Shown here: piece after piece, positions 22,078 through 29,570 of the stretch
How the letters are laid out: every line of letters starts with the position of its first letter
Position numbering within the stretch: the stretch's first letter is position 1
From: JACMLD01 sp039915085
Lineage (GTDB): Bacteria > Bacteroidota > Bacteroidia > Chitinophagales > Chitinophagaceae
Assembly: GCA_039915085.1 (NCBI GenBank)
Contig: JBDSOC010000087.1
Location: forward strand, 1-30,079
Reading direction: 5' to 3'
Length of the DNA: 30,079 nt
Program-made: the position numbers and the translations under genes
Notes under the pieces: generated by a model
Told to the model about the DNA's origin: nothing
What the model saw: only the letters and a program-made list of their open reading frames with translations
The model's database searches: none

Positions 22078-22950
22078 ATGAGTATGCGTCAACTAAAAAT
22101 TACCAAATCTATTACCAACCGGGAATCTCAGAGTCTTGAGAAATACCTGCAGGAGATTGGTAAAGTAGAGCTTATTAGTCCGGAAGAAGAAGTAAGGCTG
22201 GCAGGATTGATAAGGCAGGGAGACCAGGGAGCGCTGGACAGGCTCACAAAAGCCAATCTGCGTTTTGTGGTATCTGTAGCCAAGCAGTACCAGAACCAGG
22301 GGCTATCATTACCCGATTTAATTAATGAAGGTAACCTGGGGCTTATTAAAGCAGCACAGCGTTTTGATGAAACAAGAGGTTTTAAATTTATTTCCTATGC
22401 AGTCTGGTGGATTCGCCAGAGTATATTACAATCCCTGGCAGAGCAGGCGCGTATTGTGCGTCTTCCTTTAAATAAGGTGGGTTTAACCAACCGTATTCAG
22501 AAAGCATTTTCTCAACTGGAGCAGGAATTTGAAAGAGAGCCTTCAGCAGAAGAACTGGCTGATTTGCTGAAACTGGATATAGATGAAGTTACTTCCACCC
22601 TGAGCATTAATGCGCGTCACGTGAGCATGGATACCCCTTTATCTGAAGGAGAAGACGGTACATTGATTGACCTGATGGAAAATCCCAATGCAGTAAGAAC
22701 AGAAAGAAATATTGAGCACGATGAATCACTGAAAGTTGAGATTGAACGCTCTTTAAAAGCACTTACTGAAAGACAAAAAGAAGTAATTTGTTATTTCTTC
22801 GGCATCGGCATAGACCATCCCATGAGCCTGGAAGATATTGGCGACCATTTCAGTCTTACCCGCGAAAGGGTGCGCCAGATTAAAGACAAAGCCATTACTA
22901 AATTAAAAACTACCAACCGCAGCAGAATTTTACGCAGTTATTTAGGTTAA
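22078..22950 (+). CDS. rpoD: Primary RNA polymerase sigma factor RpoD
   Basis: This is the sigma-70 housekeeping factor. The 290 residues include region 1.2 (SLEKYLQEIGKVELISPEEEVRLA), region 2 (LTKANLRFVVSVAKQYQNQG, LPDLINEGNLGLIKAAQRFD, FKFISYAVWWIRQSI), region 3 and region 4 (LTERQKEVICYFFG, MSLEDIGDHFSLTRERVRQIKDKAITKL). Region 1.1 is absent, as usual for the Bacteroidota primary factor, which reads -33/-7 promoters. The second ATG at 22084 gives the N-terminus MRQLKITKSITNRES that I expect for this family, so the true start may be 22084. It is monocistronic and followed by a very strong terminator. Confidence 0.96.
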   Translation: MSMRQLKITKSITNRESQSLEKYLQEIGKVELISPEEEVRLAGLIRQGDQGALDRLTKANLRFVVSVAKQYQNQGLSLPDLINEGNLGLIKAAQRFDETRGFKFISYAVWWIRQSILQSLAEQARIVRLPLNKVGLTNRIQKAFSQLEQEFEREPSAEELADLLKLDIDEVTSTLSINARHVSMDTPLSEGEDGTLIDLMENPNAVRTERNIEHDESLKVEIERSLKALTERQKEVICYFFGIGIDHPMSLEDIGDHFSLTRERVRQIKDKAITKLKTTNRSRILRSYLG

Positions 22951-22996
22951 TGATTTCCAGATAGTGCCCGAAAAATGGCACCAAAGGCAAACGAAT

Positions 22997-23042
22997 TGCC
23001 GCAGATTCACAGATTAATCTGTGAATCTGCGGCAGCTTTTTT
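22997..23042 (+). terminator. Long perfect-palindrome terminator after rpoD
   Basis: A 38-bp perfect palindrome (22997-23034; 19-bp arms beginning TGCCGCAGATT) is followed by GC and six T (23037-23042), 46 bases after the rpoD stop. The stem is unusually long for a terminator and its ends match the GCCGCAGATT repeat near 18317. Confidence 0.85.
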
Positions 23043-23154
23043 CATAGTCAAGGCTGATCTGTTGAACGCATGGGCAGGCTCGTTAGCATTATTCTGTTAG
23101 TCGTGCGCTGCAAGCCTGATTAGAAATCATGTCCTGGATTTTTATAATCGTGAT

Positions 23155-23162
23155 TATATTTG
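23155..23162 (+). promoter_or_regulatory. Candidate -7 element of ffh
   Basis: TATATTTG is a perfect TAnnTTTG match 72 bases before the ffh ATG. No TTG is found at the expected upstream distance, so only half of the promoter is supported. Confidence 0.35.
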
Positions 23163-23234
23163 CCATCTTATTTAAGGTGAATGTTATTCATACACTCACC
23201 TTTTATTTTTATGCAATGAAAATAATTTGTCCTT

Positions 23235-24560
23235 ATGTTTGAATCATTAAGTGATAAGCTGGAGTCCGCGTTTAAGTCGTTGAAAGGTGAGGCAAGGATT
23301 ACCGAGCTCAATATTGCCGCTACCATAAAAGAAATACGCCGCGCCCTGATTGACGCGGATGTAAACTTCAAAATAGCCAAAGAGTTTACAGATAAAATTA
23401 AAGACAAGGCTGTTGGTGAAAAAGTAATCAATGCCATTAGCCCGGGTCAGTTAATGACAAAAATTGTTAAAGACGAACTGGCGGAACTGATGGGTGGTAC
23501 AGAAAGCGAATTCAACGCCAAAGGCAATCCCGCAGTTATTTTAATTGCCGGTTTACAGGGTTCAGGTAAAACAACATTCAGTGGTAAACTGGCCAATTAT
23601 CTTAAAACAAAAAAAGGTTTATCGCCTATGCTGGTGGCGGCAGATATTTACCGGCCAGCAGCTATTGAGCAGTTAAAAGTATTGGGTGAGCAAATTGGTG
23701 TTGATGTATATAGCGAGCCAGATAATAAAGATGCTGTATCCATTGTCCAGAATGCCGTTAAAGAAGCCAGGAGCCAGAATAAGAATGTGCTTATTATTGA
23801 TACGGCCGGCCGCCTTGCCATTGATGAGGTGATGATGCAGGAAGTAGCGGATGTAAAAGCGGCTGTTAATCCCACCGAAATTTTATTTGTTGTTGATTCC
23901 ATGACCGGGCAGGATGCGGTGAACACTGCAAAGGCGTTTAACGACAGGCTTGATTTCAGCGGGGTAGTGCTTACCAAGCTGGATGGCGATACAAGAGGTG
24001 GTGCAGCACTGTCTATCAAATACACGGTTAGTAAGCCCATTAAATTCATCAGCAGTGGTGAAAAAATGGAAACCCTGGACGTGTTTTACCCTGAGCGTAT
24101 GGCCCAGCGTATATTGGGTATGGGCGATATTACTTCGCTGGTGGAGAAAGCCCAGGAGCAATATGATGAGGTGGAAGCCCGGAAGCTGGAGAAAAAAATA
24201 AGGAAGAACCAGTTTGATTTTGAAGATTTCAAACAGCAACTGGCGCAGATAAAAAAAATGGGTAATTTGAAGGATTTGATGGGGATGATACCGGGCGTGG
24301 GGAAGGCCATAAAGGATGTAGATATCAGTGATGATTCTTTTAAGGGTATTGAGGCCATGATTAATTCCATGACACCGTACGAAAGAGCCAATCCCGATGT
24401 GATTGACCAGGGCCGCCGCAAACGCATCGCCAAAGGCAGCGGAAAAGATATGGATGAGGTAAATGCTTTCATGAAACAGTTTGAACAAATGAAGCAAATG
24501 ATGAAAATGATGAACAAGATGCCGATGGGTGGAAGAATGCCGGGACTTGGAAAGCGTTAG
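23235..24560 (+). CDS. ffh: Signal recognition particle GTPase Ffh
   Basis: Ffh binds signal peptides of nascent membrane proteins with the SRP RNA and docks to FtsY. The 441 residues contain the N domain (about 1-95, with EIRRALIDADVNFKIAKEF), the G domain with P loop GLQGSGKTTFSGKLA (about 107-121), DTAGR, TKLDGDTRGGAALS, and a C-terminal M domain. The M domain carries the Met-rich tail expected for signal-peptide binding (MKQFEQMKQMMKMMNKMPMGG). The adjacent spacers were searched for an SRP RNA-like sequence and none was seen. It is on the same strand as rpoD and rpsP but separated from each by terminator or promoter signals. Confidence 0.97.
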   Translation: MFESLSDKLESAFKSLKGEARITELNIAATIKEIRRALIDADVNFKIAKEFTDKIKDKAVGEKVINAISPGQLMTKIVKDELAELMGGTESEFNAKGNPAVILIAGLQGSGKTTFSGKLANYLKTKKGLSPMLVAADIYRPAAIEQLKVLGEQIGVDVYSEPDNKDAVSIVQNAVKEARSQNKNVLIIDTAGRLAIDEVMMQEVADVKAAVNPTEILFVVDSMTGQDAVNTAKAFNDRLDFSGVVLTKLDGDTRGGAALSIKYTVSKPIKFISSGEKMETLDVFYPERMAQRILGMGDITSLVEKAQEQYDEVEARKLEKKIRKNQFDFEDFKQQLAQIKKMGNLKDLMGMIPGVGKAIKDVDISDDSFKGIEAMINSMTPYERANPDVIDQGRRKRIAKGSGKDMDEVNAFMKQFEQMKQMMKMMNKMPMGGRMPGLGKR

Positions 24561-24652
24561 TTTTTAATGGTTTTTTAATAAATTGCGATATTTGTCAAAA
24601 TTTATTTAAAAGATTGAAACAAAGTATGATAGTAATTCAATCAATTATTATA

Positions 24653-24683
24653 TTTGGAAAATAAATAAGGATAGCTAATTTTG
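24653..24683 (+). promoter_or_regulatory. Promoter of rpsP
   Basis: TTTG at 24653-24656 and TAATTTTG at 24676-24683 are separated by 19 bases, an excellent match to the Bacteroidota consensus. The start would be near 24690, giving a leader of about 60 nt. A second -7-like TATATTTG overlaps the -33 box (24649-24656). Confidence 0.6.
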
Positions 24684-24748
24684 CAATCCTTGCTTTTAAG
24701 CAACGAGACATAACCCTATTTCTTAACGCATTTAAATGTCTATTTAAA

Positions 24749-25201
24749 ATGCCAGTAAAAATGAGACTCCAGCGCCATGGGTCTAAAAAAAGGCCATTCT
24801 ACTTTATAGTAGTGGCAGACGCCCGCGCTCCGAGAGATGGTAAATTCATCTCCAAAATTGGTACGTACAACCCGTTAACAGTTCCATCCACCATTCAGTT
24901 AGATCGTCAGCGTGCTTTAGATTGGTTGCACAAGGGTGCACAACCTACGGACACCGTACGCCGTATCCTTTCTTTTAAGGGCGTATTGTACCTGAAACAT
25001 TTATTGCGTGGTGTATCGCTTGGTTTGTTTGATGATGTAGCTGCAATGACAAAGTTTGAAGTTTGGCACAAAGAACATGAAGCCCAGATTCTGAAGCGCC
25101 AGGAAGAAAACCGTCGTTCTAACCCGCGTGGTAGCAGAAGACCCCAGGGTGCAGGCAACCGTCGTCCTTCAGAAAGAAGGCCGGCAGAAGGTGGTGCTTA
25201 A
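24749..25201 (+). CDS. rpsP: 30S ribosomal protein S16
   Basis: A small-subunit assembly protein. The conserved core (about 1-85) reads MPVKMRLQRHGSKKRPFYFIVVADARAPRDGKFISKIGTYNP. At 150 residues it is longer than E. coli S16 (82) because of a basic, disordered-looking C-terminal extension rich in Arg, Pro, Gly and Asn (SNPRGSRRPQGAGNRRPSE, about 125-150). Such extensions are usual in Bacteroidota. It has its own promoter and is followed by a strong terminator, so it is separated transcriptionally from rimM, unlike the rpsP-rimM-trmD-rplS operon of E. coli. Confidence 0.96.
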   Translation: MPVKMRLQRHGSKKRPFYFIVVADARAPRDGKFISKIGTYNPLTVPSTIQLDRQRALDWLHKGAQPTDTVRRILSFKGVLYLKHLLRGVSLGLFDDVAAMTKFEVWHKEHEAQILKRQEENRRSNPRGSRRPQGAGNRRPSERRPAEGGA

Positions 25202-25237
25202 TAAGAGATTACAATCGTTACCAACGAATAAGTAAGT

Positions 25238-25271
25238 ATATCCCGGTAGGAAACTACCGGGATATTTTTTT
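25238..25271 (+). terminator. Rho-independent terminator of rpsP
   Basis: A 12-bp perfect stem (ATATCCCGGTAG, 25238-25249, with CTACCGGGATAT, 25254-25265) closes a GAAA tetraloop and continues into a run of T (25265-25271), 36 bases after the S16 stop codon. Confidence 0.92.
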
Positions 25272-25276
25272 GACAC

Positions 25277-25483
25277 AACAACAGCCCCAGACCCCTAAAG
25301 GGGAGTTGTTTATGGCAATGATAAGATTAGCGTAACGAAACTGATTTTGCTTTAGAAGATGAAATTTTTAAGACACTTTTCAATAAGAGCTATTAGAAGA
25401 TCACATCTTCAGGAGTACACTTTAACTTTGAAAAGATTAATTATAAATAAAACTAAAATTCCCCTTTGGGGATTAGGGGAGCT
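25277..25483. repeat. Inverted pair of CCCC-AAAGGGG elements bracketing the rimM leader
   Basis: The left element (25277-25310) has AACAAC/GTTGTT at its ends and CCCCTAAAGGGG inside. The right element (25459-25483) is a related sequence in inverted orientation, with CCCCTTTGGGG and AGGGGAGC. The two are clearly similar when one is reverse-complemented. They enclose about 150 AT-rich bases, and the right copy ends directly at the rimM start codon, where GGGGAG acts as a rare strong Shine-Dalgarno-like sequence. Confidence 0.5.
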
Positions 25484-25996
25484 ATGAACTATAACAGCAT
25501 CGGCAAAATTGTAGCAACGTTTGGCGTAAAAGGGGATCTCATCCTCCTTCATCATTTAGGCAAAAAAACATCGCTTAAAGGCCTGGAAGCGCTTTTTGTT
25601 GAAGTAATAAAAGGCGAAATGCTGCCTTATTTTATTCAGTCGGCTAAAATAAAAAGCGAAGAAGAAGTATACCTGAAACTGGAAGGGGTGGATACAAAAG
25701 AAACGGCTGGCAAACTGCGGCAAAAGGAAGTCTGGTTTACAGAAGAAGACTTTCAGAAATATTCTGCCAAATCTTCCATTATATCCTTACTTGGGTTTCA
25801 CCTGATTGATGAAGGAACGGACAGGGGCGCTATCCTGGAGATTATTGAACAACCCCACCAGATGCTGGCCCGCATAGATCTCAACGGCAAAGAGGCACTT
25901 ATACCATTGCATGATCAATCCCTTCAAAAGATAGACAAGAAAAAAAAGCAGGTACATGTTATTTTGCCCGATGGATTGCTGGATGTGTACCGGTGA
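25484..25996 (+). CDS. rimM: Ribosome maturation factor RimM
   Basis: RimM binds S19 in the 30S head and helps process 16S rRNA. The reading frame could open with a TTG at 25466, but MNYNSIGKIVATFGVKGDLILLHHLG from the ATG at 25484 matches the family start, giving 170 residues. The N-terminal RimM barrel (about 4-85) includes YLKLEGVDTKETAGKLRQKEVW. The C-terminal PRC-like barrel (about 95-168) includes IISLLGFHLIDEGTDRGAILEIIEQPHQMLARI and LIPLHDQSLQKID. It is placed after rpsP, as in many bacteria, but 282 bases away and with a terminator between. A repeat supplies its ribosome-binding region. Confidence 0.93.
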   Translation: MNYNSIGKIVATFGVKGDLILLHHLGKKTSLKGLEALFVEVIKGEMLPYFIQSAKIKSEEEVYLKLEGVDTKETAGKLRQKEVWFTEEDFQKYSAKSSIISLLGFHLIDEGTDRGAILEIIEQPHQMLARIDLNGKEALIPLHDQSLQKIDKKKKQVHVILPDGLLDVYR

Positions 25997-26014
25997 TTGT
26001 TAATCCCTTTTTTG

Positions 26015-26143
26015 TGTTAAGTTTTGTGTGCTATGTGCTTTGTACATTGCAGGTAAAATTTGTGATTATTTCTATTAAATTGAATATCCGGATCAGCTTA
26101 CATTTTCTTTGTAACAGTATTCCATAGCACACAGCACTTGACA
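26015..26143. repeat. 129-bp element with imperfect 21-bp terminal inverted repeats
   Basis: Positions 26015-26035 and the reverse complement of 26123-26143 agree at 18 of 21 bases, including an uninterrupted TGTGTGCTATG. The element fills most of the rimM-dinB spacer and has no coding content. It has the shape of a miniature inverted-repeat element or a long RNA hairpin. No target-site duplication was identified. Confidence 0.45.
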
Positions 26144-26169
26144 CACAACACGAAAGATCTTCGTAATTT
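26138..26169 (+). promoter_or_regulatory. Weak promoter candidate of dinB
   Basis: TTG at 26138-26140 and TAATTTAG at 26162-26169 are spaced 21 bases apart; the -7 box has one mismatch. The TTG lies in the right arm of the inverted-repeat element, so the repeat may contribute to expression. Confidence 0.25.
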
Positions 26170-26180
26170 AGAAGTCAGCC

Positions 26181-27329
26181 ATGCAGCCCACCCAACGTAT
26201 CATAGCGCATTTTGATCTTGACTCATTTTTTGTGAGTGTAGAGGTACTGAACAATCCTTTATTAAAAGGTAAGCCCGTACTGGTAGGCGGCCATAGTGAT
26301 CGTGGGGTAGTGGCAGCCTGTAGTTATGAGGCAAGGAAATACGGTATTCATTCCGCCATGCCCATGAAAACCGCGATGAAACTTTGTCCGCATGCAATTT
26401 TGGTCAGCGGTACCAGGGGTGAGTACAGCAGGTTCAGCCGCTGGGTAACGGAAATAATAGCCGGTGAGGCACCTTTGTTTGAAAAAGCTTCCATTGATGA
26501 GTTTTATATTGATCTAACGGGAATGGACAAGTATTATAATGCGTTTGAATGGACAAAACAATTACGTGAAAAGATAATGGCCACGACGCAATTGCCCATT
26601 TCTTTCGGACTTGGCTCCAATAAAATGATCGCAAAAATGGCTACTAATGAAGCCAAACCAAATGGTTTTTTGTGGGTGCCTTATGGTAAAGAAACAGATT
26701 TTCTCGATCCCCTGAAAGTAAGTGCAATACCCGGGGTTGGCGCGCAGACTTTCAGATCCATGATGCAGTTGGGTATTGAAACAATTAAAGAGTTGCGGGA
26801 AGCCAAAATGGAAATGCTGGAAAGATATGCAGGCAATTATGGTATTGAATTATGGCACAAAGCAAATGGCAGGCACGATGGGCTGGTACATGAATACCAT
26901 GAAGCCAAATCAGTTTCCACTGAAAATACATTTGAAGAAAATAAAACGGATGTTAATTTTCTATTAAATGAACTGGTGCGCATGACAGAGAAAATTGCTT
27001 TTGAATTGCGCCAGGAAAATAAAATGGCAGGTTGTATAGCTGTCAAGATAAGATATCCTGATTTTGAAACCACCTCCCGGCAGGTAGCCATCCCCTATAC
27101 TTTTTATGACGACGAACTGATCCCCATAGCTAAAGACTTGTTTCACAAGCTTTACCGGAAGGGGCAGGCAGTACGCTTACTGGGTGTAAGATTAAGCGAA
27201 CTTACCGCCGAAGCGGTACAGACGAATCTATTCAGCGATACCAGCAAAAAAGCCTCTCTCTACAAAGCCATTGATGATGTAAAAAATCGTTTTGGAAAGA
27301 CTTTTTTAACAAAAGCAACCGGCAAATAA
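26181..27329 (+). CDS. dinB: DNA polymerase IV (Y-family, DinB)
   Basis: An error-prone translesion polymerase of 382 residues. The palm motifs are intact: FDLDSFFVSVE (Asp12; steric-gate Phe17) and KASIDEFYIDLTG (Asp106, Glu107). The helix-hairpin-helix region contains VSAIPGVGAQTFRSMMQLG (about 190-208), and the little-finger domain follows (about 245-355). QTNLF at 347-351 fits the sliding-clamp-binding pattern QxxLF, placed about 30 residues before the end. No SOS box can be assigned with confidence. It is a single gene between the inverted-repeat element and the peroxiredoxin. Confidence 0.95.
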   Translation: MQPTQRIIAHFDLDSFFVSVEVLNNPLLKGKPVLVGGHSDRGVVAACSYEARKYGIHSAMPMKTAMKLCPHAILVSGTRGEYSRFSRWVTEIIAGEAPLFEKASIDEFYIDLTGMDKYYNAFEWTKQLREKIMATTQLPISFGLGSNKMIAKMATNEAKPNGFLWVPYGKETDFLDPLKVSAIPGVGAQTFRSMMQLGIETIKELREAKMEMLERYAGNYGIELWHKANGRHDGLVHEYHEAKSVSTENTFEENKTDVNFLLNELVRMTEKIAFELRQENKMAGCIAVKIRYPDFETTSRQVAIPYTFYDDELIPIAKDLFHKLYRKGQAVRLLGVRLSELTAEAVQTNLFSDTSKKASLYKAIDDVKNRFGKTFLTKATGK

Positions 27330-27362
27330 AAAAAATAGTCTATCTGTTTGGTAGGGAATTAA

Positions 27363-27370
27363 TATATTTG
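27363..27370 (+). promoter_or_regulatory. Candidate -7 element of the peroxiredoxin gene
   Basis: TATATTTG matches TAnnTTTG exactly, 32 bases before the ATG. The only TTTG upstream (27347) is 12 bases away, too close for a standard -33 box. Confidence 0.35.
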
Positions 27371-27402
27371 TTATCCTATTTTCCACTTTTAAAATTATAT
27401 AT

Positions 27403-28041
27403 ATGAGTTTAAGATTAGGCGACACAGTCCCCAACTTCCAGGCAAAAACATCTGCCGGAGATATTGATTTGTACGAATACCTCGGCGATGGATGGGGCGT
27501 ATTATTCTCTCACCCTGCAGATTATACACCGGTTTGTACCACTGAACTGGGAAAAACCGCTTTGCTGCAGGAAGAGTTCAGGAAACGCAATGTAAAAGCG
27601 CTGGCGGTAAGTGTAGATCCATTGGACAAGCACCATGGCTGGATAAAAGATATTAATGAAACACAAAATTGTTCTGTTGACTTTCCTATCATCGCTGATG
27701 AAGACAGGAAAGTGGCTGAACTATATGATATGATTCACCCCAATGCTTCATTGACAGCAACTGTACGCTCGCTTTTTATTATTGGCCCTGATAAAAAATT
27801 AAAACTATCCATTACTTACCCTGCTTCTACGGGAAGAAATTTTAATGAAGTATTAAGGGTGATTGATTCATTACAGCTGACCGCCAATCATAGTGTAGCA
27901 ACACCAGCCGACTGGAAAGCGGGTGAAGACGTAATTATCGTTCCATCCATCAGTACGGAAGATGCAATTAAGAAATTTCCCAAAGGCGTTAAAGTGGTAA
28001 AACCTTACCTGCGTTATACACCACAACCCAATGTGGACTGA
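27403..28041 (+). CDS. 1-Cys peroxiredoxin (Prx6-type)
   Basis: A thiol peroxidase of 212 residues that reduces hydrogen peroxide and organic peroxides. The peroxidatic site is SHPADYTPVCTTE with Cys45 and the conserved Pro/Thr. SVDPLDKHHGWIKDI and the long C-terminal domain with KGVKVVKPYLRYTPQP are characteristic of the Prx6 branch. A second Cys (ETQNC, near 89) is not at the position of a usual resolving cysteine. No signal peptide is present, so it is cytosolic. It has its own -7-like element and a terminator downstream. With the exported superoxide dismutase in the same window it covers peroxide removal, but no link is shown. Confidence 0.94.
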   Translation: MSLRLGDTVPNFQAKTSAGDIDLYEYLGDGWGVLFSHPADYTPVCTTELGKTALLQEEFRKRNVKALAVSVDPLDKHHGWIKDINETQNCSVDFPIIADEDRKVAELYDMIHPNASLTATVRSLFIIGPDKKLKLSITYPASTGRNFNEVLRVIDSLQLTANHSVATPADWKAGEDVIIVPSISTEDAIKKFPKGVKVVKPYLRYTPQPNVD

Positions 28042-28071
28042 TTTATTAATTTGTAAATATTGAATAAGCAG

Positions 28072-28098
28072 AAGGGCCTTTTAGCCCTTTTGTTTTTT
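28072..28098 (+). terminator. Rho-independent terminator of the peroxiredoxin gene
   Basis: AAGGGC (28072-28077) and GCCCTT (28084-28089) form a 6-bp stem with a six-base loop, followed by a T-rich run to 28098. It begins 30 bases after the stop codon. Confidence 0.75.
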
Positions 28099-28246
28099 TA
28101 AGCAGCAGAACAATCTGCCAGGAAAGAATTGCGCGGGAAGAAAAACTATACAGTCCGAAATTTCTATGTGCTGTTCTTATTTATTTCCATGCAAATTCTG
28201 TATGCCTGTTTACTATAATTGTTTAAATTGCTGTAAACAACTGCAC

Positions 28247-29524
28247 ATGAGAAAATTATTAATAGCAATCCTTTTGCTGTCTGCTTCATCCGTATATGCA
28301 CAACGCACCATTATTTATTGCGGACAATTAATAGATGTAAAGGGCCAGCAGGTGTTAAGCCAGATGAGCATCATTGTAGAAGGTAATAAAATTGCTGATC
28401 TTCAAAAAGGGTTTATCACTGCAGGCAGTGGTGATAAAACAATCGATTTGAAGAGCCGCACTGTAATGCCTGGCTTAATTGATTGCCATGTACACATAGA
28501 ACATGAAACCAGCCCCAATGCTCAAATAAGAGGATTCACGCAAAACCAAGCTGATATTGCGTTTGAAGCAGTCAGAATTGCCAAAACAACATTGATGGCA
28601 GGGTTTACCACCGTGCGCGACCTTGGTGGTTCCGGTGTAAACATTGCACTCAGGAATTCCATTAAAAGAGGCGTTACGGTTGGGCCACGTATCCTCACCG
28701 CGGGTAAAACCATTGCCTCTACCGGAGGTCATGCTGACCCTACAAATGGCTACCGCAAAGATCTGATGGGCGACCCGGGTCCCAATGAAGGTGTAGCCAA
28801 TGGGGTTGATGAATGCCGTAAGGCCGTTCGGCAGCGTTATAAAGAGGGTTCCGACGTAATTAAAATAACCGCATCAGGTGGTGTATTGAGTTTGGAAAAA
28901 GATGGAAGCGGTCCGCAATTTTCTGAAGAAGAAATGAAATCTATTGTGGAAACTGCCAAAGATTATGGAATGGCGGTAGCAGCGCATGCACACGGGGCAG
29001 AAGCCATTAAACGTGCTATCCGCGCTGGGGTTACTTCTATTGAACATGGTACGCTAATGGATGACGAAACCATTGCTTTATTTAAAAAATATGGCACCTG
29101 GTATGTACCGACTATTATTGCCGGTAAAGCAAGTTCTGACTCAGCAAAAAAACCTGGTTACTTCCCTGCTATTATTACTGAAAAGGCATTGTCTATTGGC
29201 CCTAAAATACAAGCCACTTTCGGACGAGCCTATAAAGCCGGTGTTAAAATTGCTTTCGGTACAGATGCCGGAGTATATGCGCATGGCAAAAACTGGATGG
29301 AATTTATTTATATGAATGAGGCCGGTATGCCTGTTCTTGAAGCCATCAAAACAGCTACGGTGAACGCGGCAGATTTACTGGGTATGAGTGAAAGTATCGG
29401 CACCATAGAAAAAGGAAAACTGGCAGATATTGTTGCTGTAGATGGAGATCCGGTTAAAGACATTCAAAGTATGGGCCGTGTAAAATTTGTAATGAAAGAT
29501 GGAGTGGTGTATAAAAATGAATAA
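28247..29524 (+). CDS. Exported metal-dependent amidohydrolase
   Basis: A TIM-barrel hydrolase of the imidazolonepropionase/prolidase-like amidohydrolase group. The frame is open from 28166, but the ATG at 28247 starts a clear signal peptide (MRKLLIAILLLSASSVYAQ, cleavage near residue 19), giving 425 residues. Metal-site motifs are present: GLIDCHVHIEHE (His81, His83), the Lys of VIKITASGGV, AVAAHAHGAEA, SIEHGTLMD and FGTDAG. The C-terminal ADLLGMSESIGTIEKGKLADIVAVDGDPVKDI is the standard closing beta-sandwich motif. Related exported enzymes hydrolyse Xaa-Pro dipeptides or N-acyl amino acids; the substrate here is not known. It is monocistronic and convergent with the pseudouridine synthase. 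Confidence 0.92.
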   Translation: MRKLLIAILLLSASSVYAQRTIIYCGQLIDVKGQQVLSQMSIIVEGNKIADLQKGFITAGSGDKTIDLKSRTVMPGLIDCHVHIEHETSPNAQIRGFTQNQADIAFEAVRIAKTTLMAGFTTVRDLGGSGVNIALRNSIKRGVTVGPRILTAGKTIASTGGHADPTNGYRKDLMGDPGPNEGVANGVDECRKAVRQRYKEGSDVIKITASGGVLSLEKDGSGPQFSEEEMKSIVETAKDYGMAVAAHAHGAEAIKRAIRAGVTSIEHGTLMDDETIALFKKYGTWYVPTIIAGKASSDSAKKPGYFPAIITEKALSIGPKIQATFGRAYKAGVKIAFGTDAGVYAHGKNWMEFIYMNEAGMPVLEAIKTATVNAADLLGMSESIGTIEKGKLADIVAVDGDPVKDIQSMGRVKFVMKDGVVYKNE

Positions 29525-29570
29525 TGAATGACTCAATTCATGGTGTGATTGATCTGTTTGACCATAAAAA

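Noticed and set aside
22951..23234. Possible SRP RNA (ffs) near ffh
   Set aside because: I looked for the conserved SRP Alu/S-domain-like core in this spacer and saw only the long terminator and a -7-like box.
23648..24517. Long minus-strand frames within ffh
   Set aside because: Antisense to intact GTPase motifs; composition is that of a reverse-complement shadow.
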